64,000 nucleotides of DNA from Variovorax sp. EL159 (GCF_900100965.1 NZ_FMUJ01000011.1:1-64000), one strand, 5' to 3'; shown: positions 1-9,345, counted from the stretch's first letter. Made by a program: numbers and translations. Notes: generated from the letters alone by a model not told the origin.

Positions 1-190
1 TTTTTCGCTTTCAACATCTTCTTTTTTAGCACCCCGCAATCTTCATTGCGAGACGCTGAAGCTGTTTCAGCGGAGCCTGCTAGTCTAACACGACTTTTAA
101 AGTCTCATCAAACTATTTTCGCTTTCTTCAACTTCTTCCAGCACCCCGCAACTTTCATCGCAAGACGCTGAAGCTGTTTCAGCGAAGCCT
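1..190. repeat. Tandem hairpin-bearing direct repeat, two copies plus a remnant
   Basis: Two similar copies lie at about 1-78 and 116-190, a period of about 113-115 bases. Each has a T-rich stretch, the core AGCACCCCGCAA, then a hairpin in which GCTGAA pairs with TTCAGC (55-60 with 66-71 in copy 1), then GCGRAGCCT. Copy 1 also has CGCAAT pairing with ATTGCG (35-40 with 45-50). Between the copies lies the palindrome GACTTT-T-AAAGTC (92-104). A third, degenerate start is seen near 213-230. The block is AT-rich and codes for nothing convincing. Similar sequence can flank stable RNA or ribosomal genes in this family, but I cannot confirm that here; the left side is cut by the window. Confidence 0.6.
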
Positions 191-448
191 TCGATTATGC
201 ACTGCTTTTTCAAGCACCGTCAACTTTCGAGGACTTTTTTCTCAACCCGCATGCAGATCAATCCCTAGAGACCTCACCACCTGCACATCACATCGCTGCA
301 ATATCTGTCGAGCCCACGAGTATATGCCACTTTTCGGGCCGCGCAAGACTTCTCTCGACAGAATCGTCTTCAAGGCCTCCTTATATAGAAGCACGCGCCT
401 GCCCCTTGCTTATCCCTGTCTTGTGCCCCCTCCGATAATCCGTGCCAC
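191..448. other. Gene-free leader region before uup
   Basis: There is no credible coding sequence in this stretch. It becomes more GC-rich towards 448. A TTATATA box at 381-387 could act as a -10 element for uup, but I see no matching -35 hexamer, so no promoter is called. The short frame opening at 324 overlaps the start of uup and has unrelated composition, so I treat it as noise. Confidence 0.4.
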
Positions 449-2350
449 ATGGCACTCATCACACTCCTCGACGCACAACTCGCGTTCGGTCACGTCCCGC
501 TGCTCGATCATGCGGACTTCTCTCTTCTCGAATCGGAACGCATCGGCCTGATCGGCCGCAACGGCGCTGGCAAGTCGTCCATGCTCAAGATCCTGGGCGG
601 TCTTGAAAAGACGGACGACGGCATCCTCCAGCTGCAGCAGAACCTCCGCGTGGCCTACGTGGCCCAGGAGCCTGCACTGGATATGGATGCCGACGTCTTC
701 ACCGCAGCCAGCCAGGGCCTGGGCCCGGTCATTGCCATCCGTGATCTCTACTTGTCTGGTGCGGATGGCCTGGACCTCGACGCCCTCCAGTCCCAGATCG
801 AAGCCTTCGACGCCTGGAACTGGGAGCAGCGCGTCGAAGAGACGCTGCATCGCCTCCACCTCGACCGCAACGCCCGCGTCGGCTCCCTCTCTGGCGGCAC
901 CCGCAAGCGGGTCGCCCTGGCCCAGGCCCTGGTGGCCGCCCCGGACGTCCTTCTATTGGACGAGCCCACCAACCACCTGGACCTGGACTCCATCGAGTGG
1001 CTCGAACAACTGCTGATCGACTTCAAGGGCAGCGTCGTCACCATCACCCATGACCGCAGCTTCCTGAACCGCGTCGCCACCCGCATCGTGGAGCTGGACC
1101 GGGGCAAGCTGAGTTCCTACCCCGGCAATTTCGAGCAGTACCTCGTACAGAAGGAAGAACAGCTCGCCCAGGAAGCCGTGATCAGCGCCAAGGCCGACAA
1201 GCTGCTGGCCCAGGAAGAAATCTGGATCCGCAAGGGCGTCGAGGCCCGCCGCACCCGCAGCCAGAGCCGCATCACCCGCCTGCAGGAACTGCGTGCCAGC
1301 CGCGCCTCCCGCCGGGAGGTGCAAGGCAGCGTCAACATGGACGTGGCTTCCGGCCAGTCCAGCGGCAAGATCGTGGCTGAACTCACCGAAGCCACCAAGT
1401 CCTTCGGCGAGAAGACCGTCATCCGCAACTTCACCGGCACCATCCTGCGCGGCGACAAGGTCGGCCTGCTCGGCCCCAATGGCGCGGGCAAGACCACCCT
1501 GCTCAAGCTGATCCTGGGCGAGCTCGAACCCGACAGCGGCAAGATCCGCCGCGGCACCAACCTGCAAGTGGCGTATTTCGACCAGATGCGCGACAAGCTC
1601 GACCTCGACGCCACGCTCGAAGACTTCATCAGCCCCGGCAGCGAGTGGATCGAGATCGGCAGCCAGCGCAAGCACGTCAAGAGCTACCTGTCCGACTTCC
1701 TGTTCTCCCCCGCGCGCGCCAACTCCCCCGTGCGCTCGCTCAGCGGCGGCGAGCGCAACCGGCTGCTGCTCGCCCGCCTGTTCGCCCGCCCCGCCAACGT
1801 GCTGGTGCTCGACGAGCCGACCAACGACCTGGACATCGACACCCTGGAACTGCTCGAAAACCTGCTGCAGGACTACGACGGCACCGTGTTCCTCGTGAGC
1901 CACGACCGGACCTTCCTCGACAACGTGGTCACCAGCACCATCGCGTTCGAGGGCAACGGCCACTGGCGAGAGTACGAAGGCAGCGTGCAGGACTGGCTGA
2001 CCCAGTCCAAGCGGGCCCGCGAGATCGCCGAGCAGCGCCAGGCCGCCGCGCCCGTCGCAGTACCAGCCCCCGCGCCTGCAGCGCCCAGCGCCGAACCCGC
2101 CGCCCGCGCAAACGCGCCCCGCAAGAAGCTCTCATATAAAGAGCAGCGCGAACTCGACGGCCTCCCCGCCCAGATCGAAGCCCTCGAAACGGAGCAGAAG
2201 CGCATCACCGAGATGCTCGAACTCGACGGCGGCGCCATCTACGCCAGCGACGCCTCGCGCGCCACCGAGCTGGCCGAGCGCCACGCCAAGATCGACGACG
2301 AACTGCTCGCCGCCCTCGAACGGCAGGAAGAACTAAGCACCGCGCGTTAA
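449..2350 (+). CDS. uup: ABC-F family ATPase, Uup type
   Basis: This is a 633-residue soluble protein with two ABC ATPase domains and no membrane segment, the layout of ABC-F proteins, which act on ribosomes or DNA rather than in transport. Domain 1 has Walker A GRNGAGKSS (about residue 37), signature LSGGTRKR (about 147) and Walker B LLLDEPTNHLD (about 168). Domain 2 has GPNGAGKTT (about 342), LSGGERNR (about 431) and VLVLDEPTNDLD (about 451). A proline/alanine-rich linker at 530-555 precedes a charged C-terminal coiled coil to 633, which is diagnostic for Uup (known to bind DNA and branched intermediates) over EttA. The ATG at 449 has no clear ribosome binding site but fits the family N-terminus. 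Confidence 0.93.
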   Translation: MALITLLDAQLAFGHVPLLDHADFSLLESERIGLIGRNGAGKSSMLKILGGLEKTDDGILQLQQNLRVAYVAQEPALDMDADVFTAASQGLGPVIAIRDLYLSGADGLDLDALQSQIEAFDAWNWEQRVEETLHRLHLDRNARVGSLSGGTRKRVALAQALVAAPDVLLLDEPTNHLDLDSIEWLEQLLIDFKGSVVTITHDRSFLNRVATRIVELDRGKLSSYPGNFEQYLVQKEEQLAQEAVISAKADKLLAQEEIWIRKGVEARRTRSQSRITRLQELRASRASRREVQGSVNMDVASGQSSGKIVAELTEATKSFGEKTVIRNFTGTILRGDKVGLLGPNGAGKTTLLKLILGELEPDSGKIRRGTNLQVAYFDQMRDKLDLDATLEDFISPGSEWIEIGSQRKHVKSYLSDFLFSPARANSPVRSLSGGERNRLLLARLFARPANVLVLDEPTNDLDIDTLELLENLLQDYDGTVFLVSHDRTFLDNVVTSTIAFEGNGHWREYEGSVQDWLTQSKRAREIAEQRQAAAPVAVPAPAPAAPSAEPAARANAPRKKLSYKEQRELDGLPAQIEALETEQKRITEMLELDGGAIYASDASRATELAERHAKIDDELLAALERQEELSTAR

Positions 2351-2441
2351 CGCCCGCCCCGGTCGTCCGCCCGTCCGACGCGCGGCGGGCGCCGACTAGG
2401 CTATACATGCGGCTCATCCCTTCAAGCTCCGGGAAAGCTGC

Positions 2442-4190
2442 ATGCCCTCATTCCAAGCGTTCTTTCGCCGCACCGCCGCCCTTCTCGCGATCGCGCTCCT
2501 GGGCGCCTGCGCGCAACTGCCGCAGAACGTCGACCGCCCGGTATCCACCGCGCTGGCCTCGCCCGACGGCACGGCCCTCGCCACACTGGTCCAGGAGCGC
2601 CGACAGGCCGACAAGGCACGCTACGAATCCGGCTTCCTGCTGCTCGGCGGGCCTCAAGCCGCCTACGGAAGCCGGCTCGCATTGATCGAGAACGCGCAGA
2701 AAACGCTCGACCTGCAGTACTACGCCATCCACGCCGACGCCAGCACCGGCCGGCTGGTGCGCAGCCTTCGGACCGCCGCCGAGCGCGGCGTGCGCGTGCG
2801 TGTGCTGCTCGACGACTTCCACAGCACCGGCCGCGACGCGTTGGTGCTTGGCCTGGCGTTCATCCCGAACATCGAGATGCGGCTGTTCAACCCGCTGGCG
2901 GGTTCGCGCGACTCCACCTTCAGCCGCCTCTTCAATTCGATCGGCGACGCTTCGCGCATCCAGCAGCGCATGCACAACAAGCTGTTCCTGGCCGACAACG
3001 TGCTCGGCGTCGCCGGCGGCCGCAACCTGGGCGATGCCTACTTCGGCAACGCGACCACCGGCAACTTCATCGACGTGGACGTGCTGGCCGCCGGCCCGAT
3101 CGTGCAGGACCTCTCGCGCAGCTTCGACAGCTACTGGAACAACGAACGCGCCTACCCCGTGCAGTCGCTGGTCACGCGCGAGGAGCTGCAAGAAATTCGC
3201 GAAGACGCGAAGAAGGCCGACCAGGAACTGGCTGACGAAGCTGCCCGACTGCAAGCATCTGAAGGAACACCCGCGCAGCCCGGCGGCGAGCCGCCGCCCG
3301 ACGTGCCGCCCACCGCGGCGCAGCGCTCGCGCGCCTGGGACGAAAAGGCGCTCGACCTGCGCACCGCCCAGTTCGTCTGGGCGCCCGCCGTGATGCTGGC
3401 CGACAAGCCCGGCAAGATCGCGGCCGACTCGGGCCCCGAGGCGGCAAAAGCCCCCGGCCTCGTGGTCAGCCGCCCGGACGACAAGGCCGCCGCCTCACGC
3501 GGCGCCGCGGCGCTCACGGCGGCATCGACCCTCGCGGCCAACGGCGACACCGTGGTCGAAGGCCTGCTGCAGCTCATCGGCCAGGCGCGCTCCGACCTCT
3601 TGATCATCTCGCCCTACTTCGTGCCGGGCCGGGACATGACGCAGGCCTTTGCCGCCGCCCGCGCCAAGGGCGTGCGCATCCGGGTGCTGACCAACTCGCT
3701 GGCCTCGAACGACGCGCCGGCCGCCCACGTCGGCTACGCGCGCCACCGCGAGGAACTGCTGAAGATGGGCCTCGAGCTCTACGAACTGCGCAGCGAGCAG
3801 GCCAGCTTCGGCACGGTCTTCGGCGGATCGAGCGGCGGCGGCAGCAACGCCACGGGCGAATCGCGCGCGATGCTGCACTCCAAGGTGCTGGTGCTCGACA
3901 ACCGGCTGCTGGTGGTCGGCTCGATGAACCTCGATCTGCGCTCGCAACTGCAGAACACCGAGATCGCGCTGCTCATCCGCAGCGACGAACTCTCGCAACT
4001 GGCCTCGGCGCAGATCGAACGCGGCCTGCGCGAGCGGACCTGGCACGTCGAGCTGGTGAACGGCTCACTGATCTGGCGCGCGCCCCAAGGCAGCGGCCTG
4101 AAGGACACGACCACCGAGCCCGACACCGGCGCCGGGCTGCGGCTGATGCTCAAGCTCTTCGGGCCGCTGGCACCAGACCAGTTGCTTTGA
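2442..4190 (+). CDS. Phospholipase D-family lipoprotein (cardiolipin synthase-like)
   Basis: A 582-residue protein with a lipoprotein signal ending in LLGAC, so Cys23 would be lipidated. Two HKD motifs define the PLD superfamily: MHNKLFLAD (H178, K180, D185) and MLHSKVLVLD (H479, K481, D486). Each is followed by a typical GG/GS-x-N-x-D segment. The region at about 255-300 and around 330-350 is an Ala/Pro-rich insert between the two halves. The C-terminus resembles ClsC/YmdC-type enzymes, which make cardiolipin from phosphatidylglycerol and phosphatidylethanolamine. The lipoprotein signal would place it on the periplasmic side. The substrate is inferred; other PLD activities are possible. It is convergent with the copper-protein gene, 6 bases apart. 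Confidence 0.88.
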   Translation: MPSFQAFFRRTAALLAIALLGACAQLPQNVDRPVSTALASPDGTALATLVQERRQADKARYESGFLLLGGPQAAYGSRLALIENAQKTLDLQYYAIHADASTGRLVRSLRTAAERGVRVRVLLDDFHSTGRDALVLGLAFIPNIEMRLFNPLAGSRDSTFSRLFNSIGDASRIQQRMHNKLFLADNVLGVAGGRNLGDAYFGNATTGNFIDVDVLAAGPIVQDLSRSFDSYWNNERAYPVQSLVTREELQEIREDAKKADQELADEAARLQASEGTPAQPGGEPPPDVPPTAAQRSRAWDEKALDLRTAQFVWAPAVMLADKPGKIAADSGPEAAKAPGLVVSRPDDKAAASRGAAALTAASTLAANGDTVVEGLLQLIGQARSDLLIISPYFVPGRDMTQAFAAARAKGVRIRVLTNSLASNDAPAAHVGYARHREELLKMGLELYELRSEQASFGTVFGGSSGGGSNATGESRAMLHSKVLVLDNRLLVVGSMNLDLRSQLQNTEIALLIRSDELSQLASAQIERGLRERTWHVELVNGSLIWRAPQGSGLKDTTTEPDTGAGLRLMLKLFGPLAPDQLL

Positions 4191-4196
4191 CCGTGC

Positions 4197-5105
4197 TCAG
4201 TGCTTGTGCTGATGCATTGAGCCGGCCGCATCGGCGCCTTCGGGCGCACCCACCGGCAGCGTCACGTCGAGCGCGGTCTTCACGCCCTTGGCGTCTTCGA
4301 ATTTGAGCGTCATCGGCACGGTCGCGCCCTTCGCCAGCGCGCCCTTCAGGTCCATCATCATCACGTGATAGCCGCCCGGCTTGAGCTCGACGGTCTGGCC
4401 CGCGGGCAGGTCGAGGCCGCCGGTCAGCTCGCGCATCTTCATGGTGTCGCCTTCCATCTTCATCTCGTGCACTTCGGCGATGCCGGCGGCCGGGGTGGAA
4501 ATGCTCACCAGCTTCGTGCCGGTGGGCGCGGTCAGCTTCATGAAGGCGCCGGTGCCGCTCTGGCCCGGCACCGACTGGCGCACCCAGCCGTCGCGCACAT
4601 CGACCGTGGCCACGCCCTGCGCCACCACCTCGACCTTGGCGGCCGGGCTCTTCAGGCCGGCGGTCGAGTTGCCCGATGCGGGCACCTCGGCCCAGTCGAC
4701 GCTGCCCACATCGCAGGTCTGCAGCACCTTGAACCACAGCGGGCCCGGCGTGCCCGGCACCTTGCCGCGCAGCACGAACTCGGCGCGCTCGCTGCCGGGC
4801 AGCGCGTTCTGCGCCGTCTCGGCGGTCCAGCGCACTTCGCCGTCGCCCTTGCTCTTTTGCACGTCGAGCTTCCAGCCCTTGCGTTCCTGGGCGTCGCTCA
4901 GCACGAAGCCCTTGGGCAGGCGCACGGCCAGCCCGGTGGTGGCCTTGGCGCCTTCGCAGGCGTGGCCGACGCGGAAGGCCGCGTTGTAGTCGCTGCCGAC
5001 CGTGGCACCGCCCGGCGGCAAGGTGACGTGAGCGGATGCGGCCGTGACGCCTGCCAGCATGGCGTATGCCGCTGCGGTTCTGAGAGCGATGCGCGGATGG
5101 ATCAT
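4197..5105 (-). CDS. YcnI-PCuAC fusion copper chaperone
   Basis: A 302-residue exported protein made of two copper-binding domains usually found separately. A signal peptide ends ASA, leaving a mature N-terminal His (H26, HVTL), the ligand used by YcnI/DUF1775 proteins. Residues 26-155 match YcnI, including the conserved Trp in WFKVLQTC. Residues 165-290 match PCu(A)C/DUF461, with the spaced His/Met set VHEMKMEGDTMKM and GGYHVMMMDLKG. The tail ends MHQHKH, a further likely metal ligand. Periplasmic copper binding and delivery, for example to cytochrome oxidase, is known for PCuAC and inferred here. The start is supported by AAGGAGC just upstream. It is the last gene of an operon, 70 bases after the TonB receptor. 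Confidence 0.9.
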   Translation of the reverse strand: MIHPRIALRTAAAYAMLAGVTAASAHVTLPPGGATVGSDYNAAFRVGHACEGAKATTGLAVRLPKGFVLSDAQERKGWKLDVQKSKGDGEVRWTAETAQNALPGSERAEFVLRGKVPGTPGPLWFKVLQTCDVGSVDWAEVPASGNSTAGLKSPAAKVEVVAQGVATVDVRDGWVRQSVPGQSGTGAFMKLTAPTGTKLVSISTPAAGIAEVHEMKMEGDTMKMRELTGGLDLPAGQTVELKPGGYHVMMMDLKGALAKGATVPMTLKFEDAKGVKTALDVTLPVGAPEGADAAGSMHQHKH

Positions 5106-5175
5106 GGAAAGCTCCTTGAAGAATCGGGTGAGTGAAGAAGAAAAAAAGCAGGAAAAGCAGAAAGACGAGAAAAGC

Positions 5176-7500
5176 TCAAAGGTCGAACTTGAGTTCGGCC
5201 ACGTAGGTGCGCTGCGGGTACGGGTGGAAGGCCCAGTACTTGTTGTTGTTCAGGTTGTCGATGCCCACGGCCGCGCTCCATTGCCGGTCGATCCGGTAGC
5301 GTATGCGCGCATCGACCACGAAGAACTTCGAGAAGCCCATGTACGCGGCGCCATTGGGGTCGCTGTTGTCGAGCGTGCCGTACTGCTTGCCGCTGTAGCG
5401 CGCGCCGACGGTGTAGCTCCAGTTGGCGTCGGGCCGGTAGGTGGCGAGCAGCGCGGCGCGCACCTTGGGCACGCGCGGCTGCTGCTGGCCGACGCTGGCC
5501 GGAAAGCCGCTGTTGGCGGTGATCTTCGAGTTGGCCAGCGTGAGGCTGCCGCTCAGGTCGAGCCCCTGGATGCCGACGTCGACCGCGTTCAGCGCCACCT
5601 CGAGCCCGCGCGTGCGGATCGCATCGACGTTCTGCACCGTGCTCACGAGGTTGGTCAGCGCCTGGGTGTAGAGCGCGTCCTTCGTGTTCTCGAAGAACAG
5701 CGTGGTGCGCAGCACGCCGTCGAGCCCCCAGCCCTTGAGGTCGCGCTCGGCGCTCAGCTCGGTGGTCCACGAACGCTCGGGGCGCAGGTTCGGGTTGGTG
5801 TTGACGATCTGGTTGCCGCTGATCGAGCCCTGGTACAGCTCGCTCACCGTCGGCATGCGCACCGCGCGGCCGGTCGATGCCTTGAAGAGCCAGGCCGGCG
5901 TGGCCTGCCACGCGATGGCGGCCTTGGGCGAGTCGTAGCTGTTCTTGCGCGGCGCGAAATTCAGCAGCGACGTCGCATTGCCGAGCTGGCCGCCGTAGGC
6001 TTCCCAGCGCTCGTGCCGCAAGCCCAGCGTGGTCTTCCAGTCGGGGGCAAAACGCCAGGTGTCCTGCACATAGAGCGACTGCAGCCGCGTGTTGCCGTTG
6101 AAGGCCGAGAACGGCGACACCATCGGGCCGCCGATCCAGTCGAGCGTGTTGCCGACGCTGGTGCGCAGGCGCGCCGTGTCCTGCTGGAAGCCGAAGTCGA
6201 CCACGTGCGCGCCCACGCCTTCGGCCGAACCGGTGGGCCGCCAGGTGCCGGCCGCCTTGAAGGTGTTCCAGCCCGAGCCGCCCATGTCGGTGGTGCGGCC
6301 CGGGCCGCCGCTGAAGGCGCCGGGCAGCGGCGTGGTCGGCGTGCGCGAGGTGTCGCTCGAGTAGTCGAACAGGCTCGCGGCCACTTCCCAGTCGAACACG
6401 CCACCCGTGTGGCTCTTCACCGAAAGGCCGTGCATGTAGTGCGTGAGCGCGGTCTCGGTCGGCGCCAGTGCGGCGCTCGGCGTGTCGAGGTTGTAGCTGC
6501 GCCCGCCGATGTTCACCAGCCCGCCGTACACCGGCTGCCCGAGGGCGTTGCGCAGGTAGGTGTCGACGCTGCCGTGCGTGGTGTTGTTCCAGGCGCCCAG
6601 CGTGTAGGTGGCGCGCACGGTCGGCGAGAAGTCGTACGCCACCTTGAGCTTGGCCTGCTCCTGCGTGGTGTCGTAGATGGTGGCGCCGCCCACCAGCCAC
6701 CACGGCTGGTTCGACGGATTCAGCCCGAGCACCGCGCCCGTCACCGGCGTGCCGGCGCTGCCGACCGTGCCGGCACTCACGAGGCGGTTGCCGAACACCA
6801 GCGCCTGCCCCTTGCTCTGGGTGCGCGAGGCACTGAGCCACCACGACCAGTCGCCGCTGCGGCTGCCCAGCGACAGGTCGAGCTGCTGGCCGGCCGGCGA
6901 CGAGTGGCTGTTGTACAGGTCGAAGTTCGACGCAAAGCCGCTGAGCTTGACGTGCGCCTCGAACTGCGTGGGCATGCGCGTCACGTAGTCGACCACCGCG
7001 CCCACCGAGTTGCCCGGGTACGCGGCCGAGAACGGCCCGTAGAGCACGTCGACCCGTTCGATTTCTTCCGGCGACACCATGCCCCAGCGCGGCGCGTAGG
7101 TGGCGCCGTTGCCCAGCGGGTTCGACAGCATGATGCCGTCGGCATAGACCATCGAGCGCGCGCTGTTGCCCGTGCCCGAGGCGCGGGTGGCGAGCACCGC
7201 ATGGTTGAAGTCGCCGATGTAGCGCTTGCGCACGACCAGGCTTGGCAGGTACTTGAGCGCGTCTTCGCTGTCGGTGGCGTTGACGGTCTCCACGATCTGC
7301 TCGTGCGTCACGCCTTCGATGGTGGTCGGGATCTGCGCCGGCAGCGAGGTCGGACGGCCGCCGCTCACGGTGACGGTGCTCAGGGCGCGGCCGCTGCCGC
7401 CGGCTTCAGGCGGATCGGCCGCCTGCTGCTGCTGCGCCAACGCGGGCGCGCCCAGGGGAAATGCCAAGGCGATCGCCAGGGCGCGGGAATGTTTTTTCAC
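5176..7500 (-). CDS. TonB-dependent receptor, probably for copper
   Basis: A 774-residue outer-membrane receptor. The signal peptide (to about residue 22, ending PALA) is followed by a TonB-box-like stretch (STVTVSGG, about 42-49) and a plug domain (about 55-165) with typical features such as IERVDVLYGPFSAAYPGNS. The remainder is an aromatic-rich beta-barrel ending in alternating residues (YVAELKFDL), without the usual terminal Phe. Such receptors import metals or siderophores using the TonB-ExbBD system. The copper assignment rests on context only: it sits between a DUF2946 gene and a YcnI-PCuAC gene, an arrangement shared with OprC/NosA-type copper receptors. A vitamin or siderophore substrate cannot be excluded. 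Confidence 0.88.
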   Translation of the reverse strand: MKKHSRALAIALAFPLGAPALAQQQQAADPPEAGGSGRALSTVTVSGGRPTSLPAQIPTTIEGVTHEQIVETVNATDSEDALKYLPSLVVRKRYIGDFNHAVLATRASGTGNSARSMVYADGIMLSNPLGNGATYAPRWGMVSPEEIERVDVLYGPFSAAYPGNSVGAVVDYVTRMPTQFEAHVKLSGFASNFDLYNSHSSPAGQQLDLSLGSRSGDWSWWLSASRTQSKGQALVFGNRLVSAGTVGSAGTPVTGAVLGLNPSNQPWWLVGGATIYDTTQEQAKLKVAYDFSPTVRATYTLGAWNNTTHGSVDTYLRNALGQPVYGGLVNIGGRSYNLDTPSAALAPTETALTHYMHGLSVKSHTGGVFDWEVAASLFDYSSDTSRTPTTPLPGAFSGGPGRTTDMGGSGWNTFKAAGTWRPTGSAEGVGAHVVDFGFQQDTARLRTSVGNTLDWIGGPMVSPFSAFNGNTRLQSLYVQDTWRFAPDWKTTLGLRHERWEAYGGQLGNATSLLNFAPRKNSYDSPKAAIAWQATPAWLFKASTGRAVRMPTVSELYQGSISGNQIVNTNPNLRPERSWTTELSAERDLKGWGLDGVLRTTLFFENTKDALYTQALTNLVSTVQNVDAIRTRGLEVALNAVDVGIQGLDLSGSLTLANSKITANSGFPASVGQQQPRVPKVRAALLATYRPDANWSYTVGARYSGKQYGTLDNSDPNGAAYMGFSKFFVVDARIRYRIDRQWSAAVGIDNLNNNKYWAFHPYPQRTYVAELKFDL

Positions 7501-7581
7501 TGGAAACCTGCTCCACGAACTTCAAGCCAAACGGGCCGAAAGCGACCGTTGGCCGGCCGCCTGCAGCGATGGTTTTGAAAG

Positions 7582-7953
7582 TCAGGAGAAGGTCGGGGGC
7601 CCGCGCGCCGGCAGCGGTGCGGCGGTGGCCGCGGCAAGGCGCGCGGCGGGAATCGGCTGGACCACGCGGCCCAGCGGCAAGGGAAGATCGAAAGAAGCCA
7701 CCGCCACGACCGGCGGCGGTGCGCCGGTCAACGCGCACAGCGGGCAGTCCATGTGCGAGGCGCCCATTTCGCGCGCGCCGTCGTCGGTGTGCACCACCAC
7801 CTTGATGGAGCCTGCACCGGCGCACACCAGCTCCATGGCCTGCGGGTGCACCAGCGGCGACGCCACCGCCACGCCCAGCGACAGCACGAACCACAACAGC
7901 ACCCAGCGGCCGATCTGGCCGAGGAGGCGGGTGGGGTGGCGCAGCGCGTGCAT
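7582..7953 (-). CDS. DUF2946 family membrane-anchored protein
   Basis: A 123-residue protein with one N-terminal hydrophobic segment (about residues 14-32) and a central HMDCPLC motif (67-73), the hallmark of DUF2946. These small proteins typically sit beside copper-related TonB receptors and PCuAC chaperones; their biochemical role is not established, though the Cys pair with the adjacent His suggests metal binding. It starts 11 bases after the TraB/GumN gene and is followed after 81 bases by the TonB receptor, so it probably opens or belongs to the copper operon. A longer upstream extension in the same frame runs into the TraB/GumN gene and was not used. Confidence 0.82.
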   Translation of the reverse strand: MHALRHPTRLLGQIGRWVLLWFVLSLGVAVASPLVHPQAMELVCAGAGSIKVVVHTDDGAREMGASHMDCPLCALTGAPPPVVAVASFDLPLPLGRVVQPIPAARLAAATAAPLPARGPPTFS

Positions 7954-7964
7954 GGCGGTCGCGA

Positions 7965-9251
7965 TTATCTGCGCACTTTGGTCTTGGCGGCCGTTGTGTG
8001 CGCGGCCGGGCGGGCGCTGGCAGCGCCGCGTGGCGCGGCCTTGGCCGGTGCTTTGGCCCCGCCCTTCTGGGCCGGGGCGGCCTTCGTCGACTTGGCGCCC
8101 TTGCCGCCCTTGGCAACCGCTGCGCCCTTCTGGCCCCGCTGGCCCTTGACGGCCTTGCCGCCGCGCGCGGACCTCGGGCCCGGCGACGGCGCCGCCAGCG
8201 CCGGCATCGGCTGCGCCGTCTGCGCCTGCGCGTCGGTCAGCACCGGCGTCACGGTGAAGCCGCGCGCCGCCATCAACGTGGGCAGGCCCTGCGGGCCGAT
8301 CATGTGCAGCGCACCGACGGCGGCGAACACGCTCTTGCCGCCCGCATGCAGCCGCTCGATGCCGTCGGCCAGGCCGGGGTTGCGGTCGTCCAGCAGGCGC
8401 TTCATGAGGCGCTGCTCGGCCGGCGTGTTCAGGCAGTCGCACCACTCGGCGTAGCGGGTGAGCCTGGCCGCGTCGCTGCGCGCCCAGACGTCGGCCAGCT
8501 CCTTCATCTGCCCGCGCAGCTTGCCCGATTCGAGTTCGTCGAGCGCCGCATCGACCTGTTCGGCCTCTTCGACTTCGGTTCCGCCGGTCAGCACCTTCAA
8601 CTGCTCGGCCGCGCTTTCGAGCGCGACGATGGGCTTGTTGCTGTTGCGCGCGGAAACCGCCAGCGTCTCGTCGACGCCGAATTCCGGGTACAGCCCGTCG
8701 GCGCGCGCCACCAGCCCGGCCAGCGCCGTCACCTGCAGGATCGGCGGCAACTTCGACAACGTGCCCGGCGGCACGCAGGCCTCGCTCGTCTGGCGTTCCA
8801 GCCGGCGTGCGCGCTCGCCGCTGAGCACGCGCGCGAGCAGGTCGGGGTCGGCCGGCTGCGACATGGTCTTTGCCGTGGCTTCGTCGCGCGAGTCCAGCTC
8901 CAGCGCGAGCGTGTCGCTCTGCGCCAGCGCCTTCTGGATGGTCGGGCCGGGGCGTACCCAGTCGCCACGGCCGATATGGATGGTTCCGTACAGCCAGGAG
9001 GTACGGCCGTCTTTTTCGATGCGCCACAGCATGCCGCGGTCGATGCCGTTGCGCAGGCCCATGCCGGGCTTTTCGAGGCTGGCGATGGCCGAGGGCGGGC
9101 AGGCGGCATGGGCCGCGAATGTAAAGACACAGCAGGCGCCGGCCAGCAACTGGCGTGGCAGGTGCGACAGACGCGGCGCGTTCTGCACGAGGCGCGTCGG
9201 GGCCGTGAAATCAAGGCCGCGCAACCACGCCTGCACGTCGATGCCGCGCAT
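7965..9251 (-). CDS. TraB/GumN family protein with basic C-terminal tail
   Basis: A 428-residue exported protein. The N-terminus contains a hydrophobic stretch ending AAHA before ACPPS, a likely signal peptidase site. The TraB/GumN fold is shown by SWLYGTIHIG near the start of the mature part and by VGALHMIGPQGL near residue 330; these GxxH motifs are thought to be the active site of a metal-dependent peptidase-like family (Tiki/TraB/PrgY). The last 65 or so residues are a Lys/Ala/Gly-rich tail unlike the core. The frame remains open upstream to 9356, but that start would overlap the divergent VOC gene, so I chose the ATG at 9251; the true start is uncertain. Confidence 0.8.
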   Translation of the reverse strand: MRGIDVQAWLRGLDFTAPTRLVQNAPRLSHLPRQLLAGACCVFTFAAHAACPPSAIASLEKPGMGLRNGIDRGMLWRIEKDGRTSWLYGTIHIGRGDWVRPGPTIQKALAQSDTLALELDSRDEATAKTMSQPADPDLLARVLSGERARRLERQTSEACVPPGTLSKLPPILQVTALAGLVARADGLYPEFGVDETLAVSARNSNKPIVALESAAEQLKVLTGGTEVEEAEQVDAALDELESGKLRGQMKELADVWARSDAARLTRYAEWCDCLNTPAEQRLMKRLLDDRNPGLADGIERLHAGGKSVFAAVGALHMIGPQGLPTLMAARGFTVTPVLTDAQAQTAQPMPALAAPSPGPRSARGGKAVKGQRGQKGAAVAKGGKGAKSTKAAPAQKGGAKAPAKAAPRGAASARPAAHTTAAKTKVRR

Positions 9252-9345
9252 CCGCGCGGCGAGGCTTCGGAGTATCCGCAAGGCTTGCTCCAAGATGAAA
9301 GAAAGTCCGGCATTCTCACAGCACCGCTGCCCATAATCCGAAACC

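Noticed and set aside
1..448. tRNA or rRNA gene in the gene-free start
   Set aside because: The hairpins do not make a cloverleaf and no conserved rRNA segment is present.
324..551. Short plus-strand frame overlapping the uup start
   Set aside because: Wrong frame relative to uup, no ribosome site and Arg/Ser-rich noise composition.
5044..7578. Long plus-strand frame opposite the TonB receptor gene
   Set aside because: Shadow of a well-supported receptor; the product is Arg/Val/His-rich with no recognisable fold.
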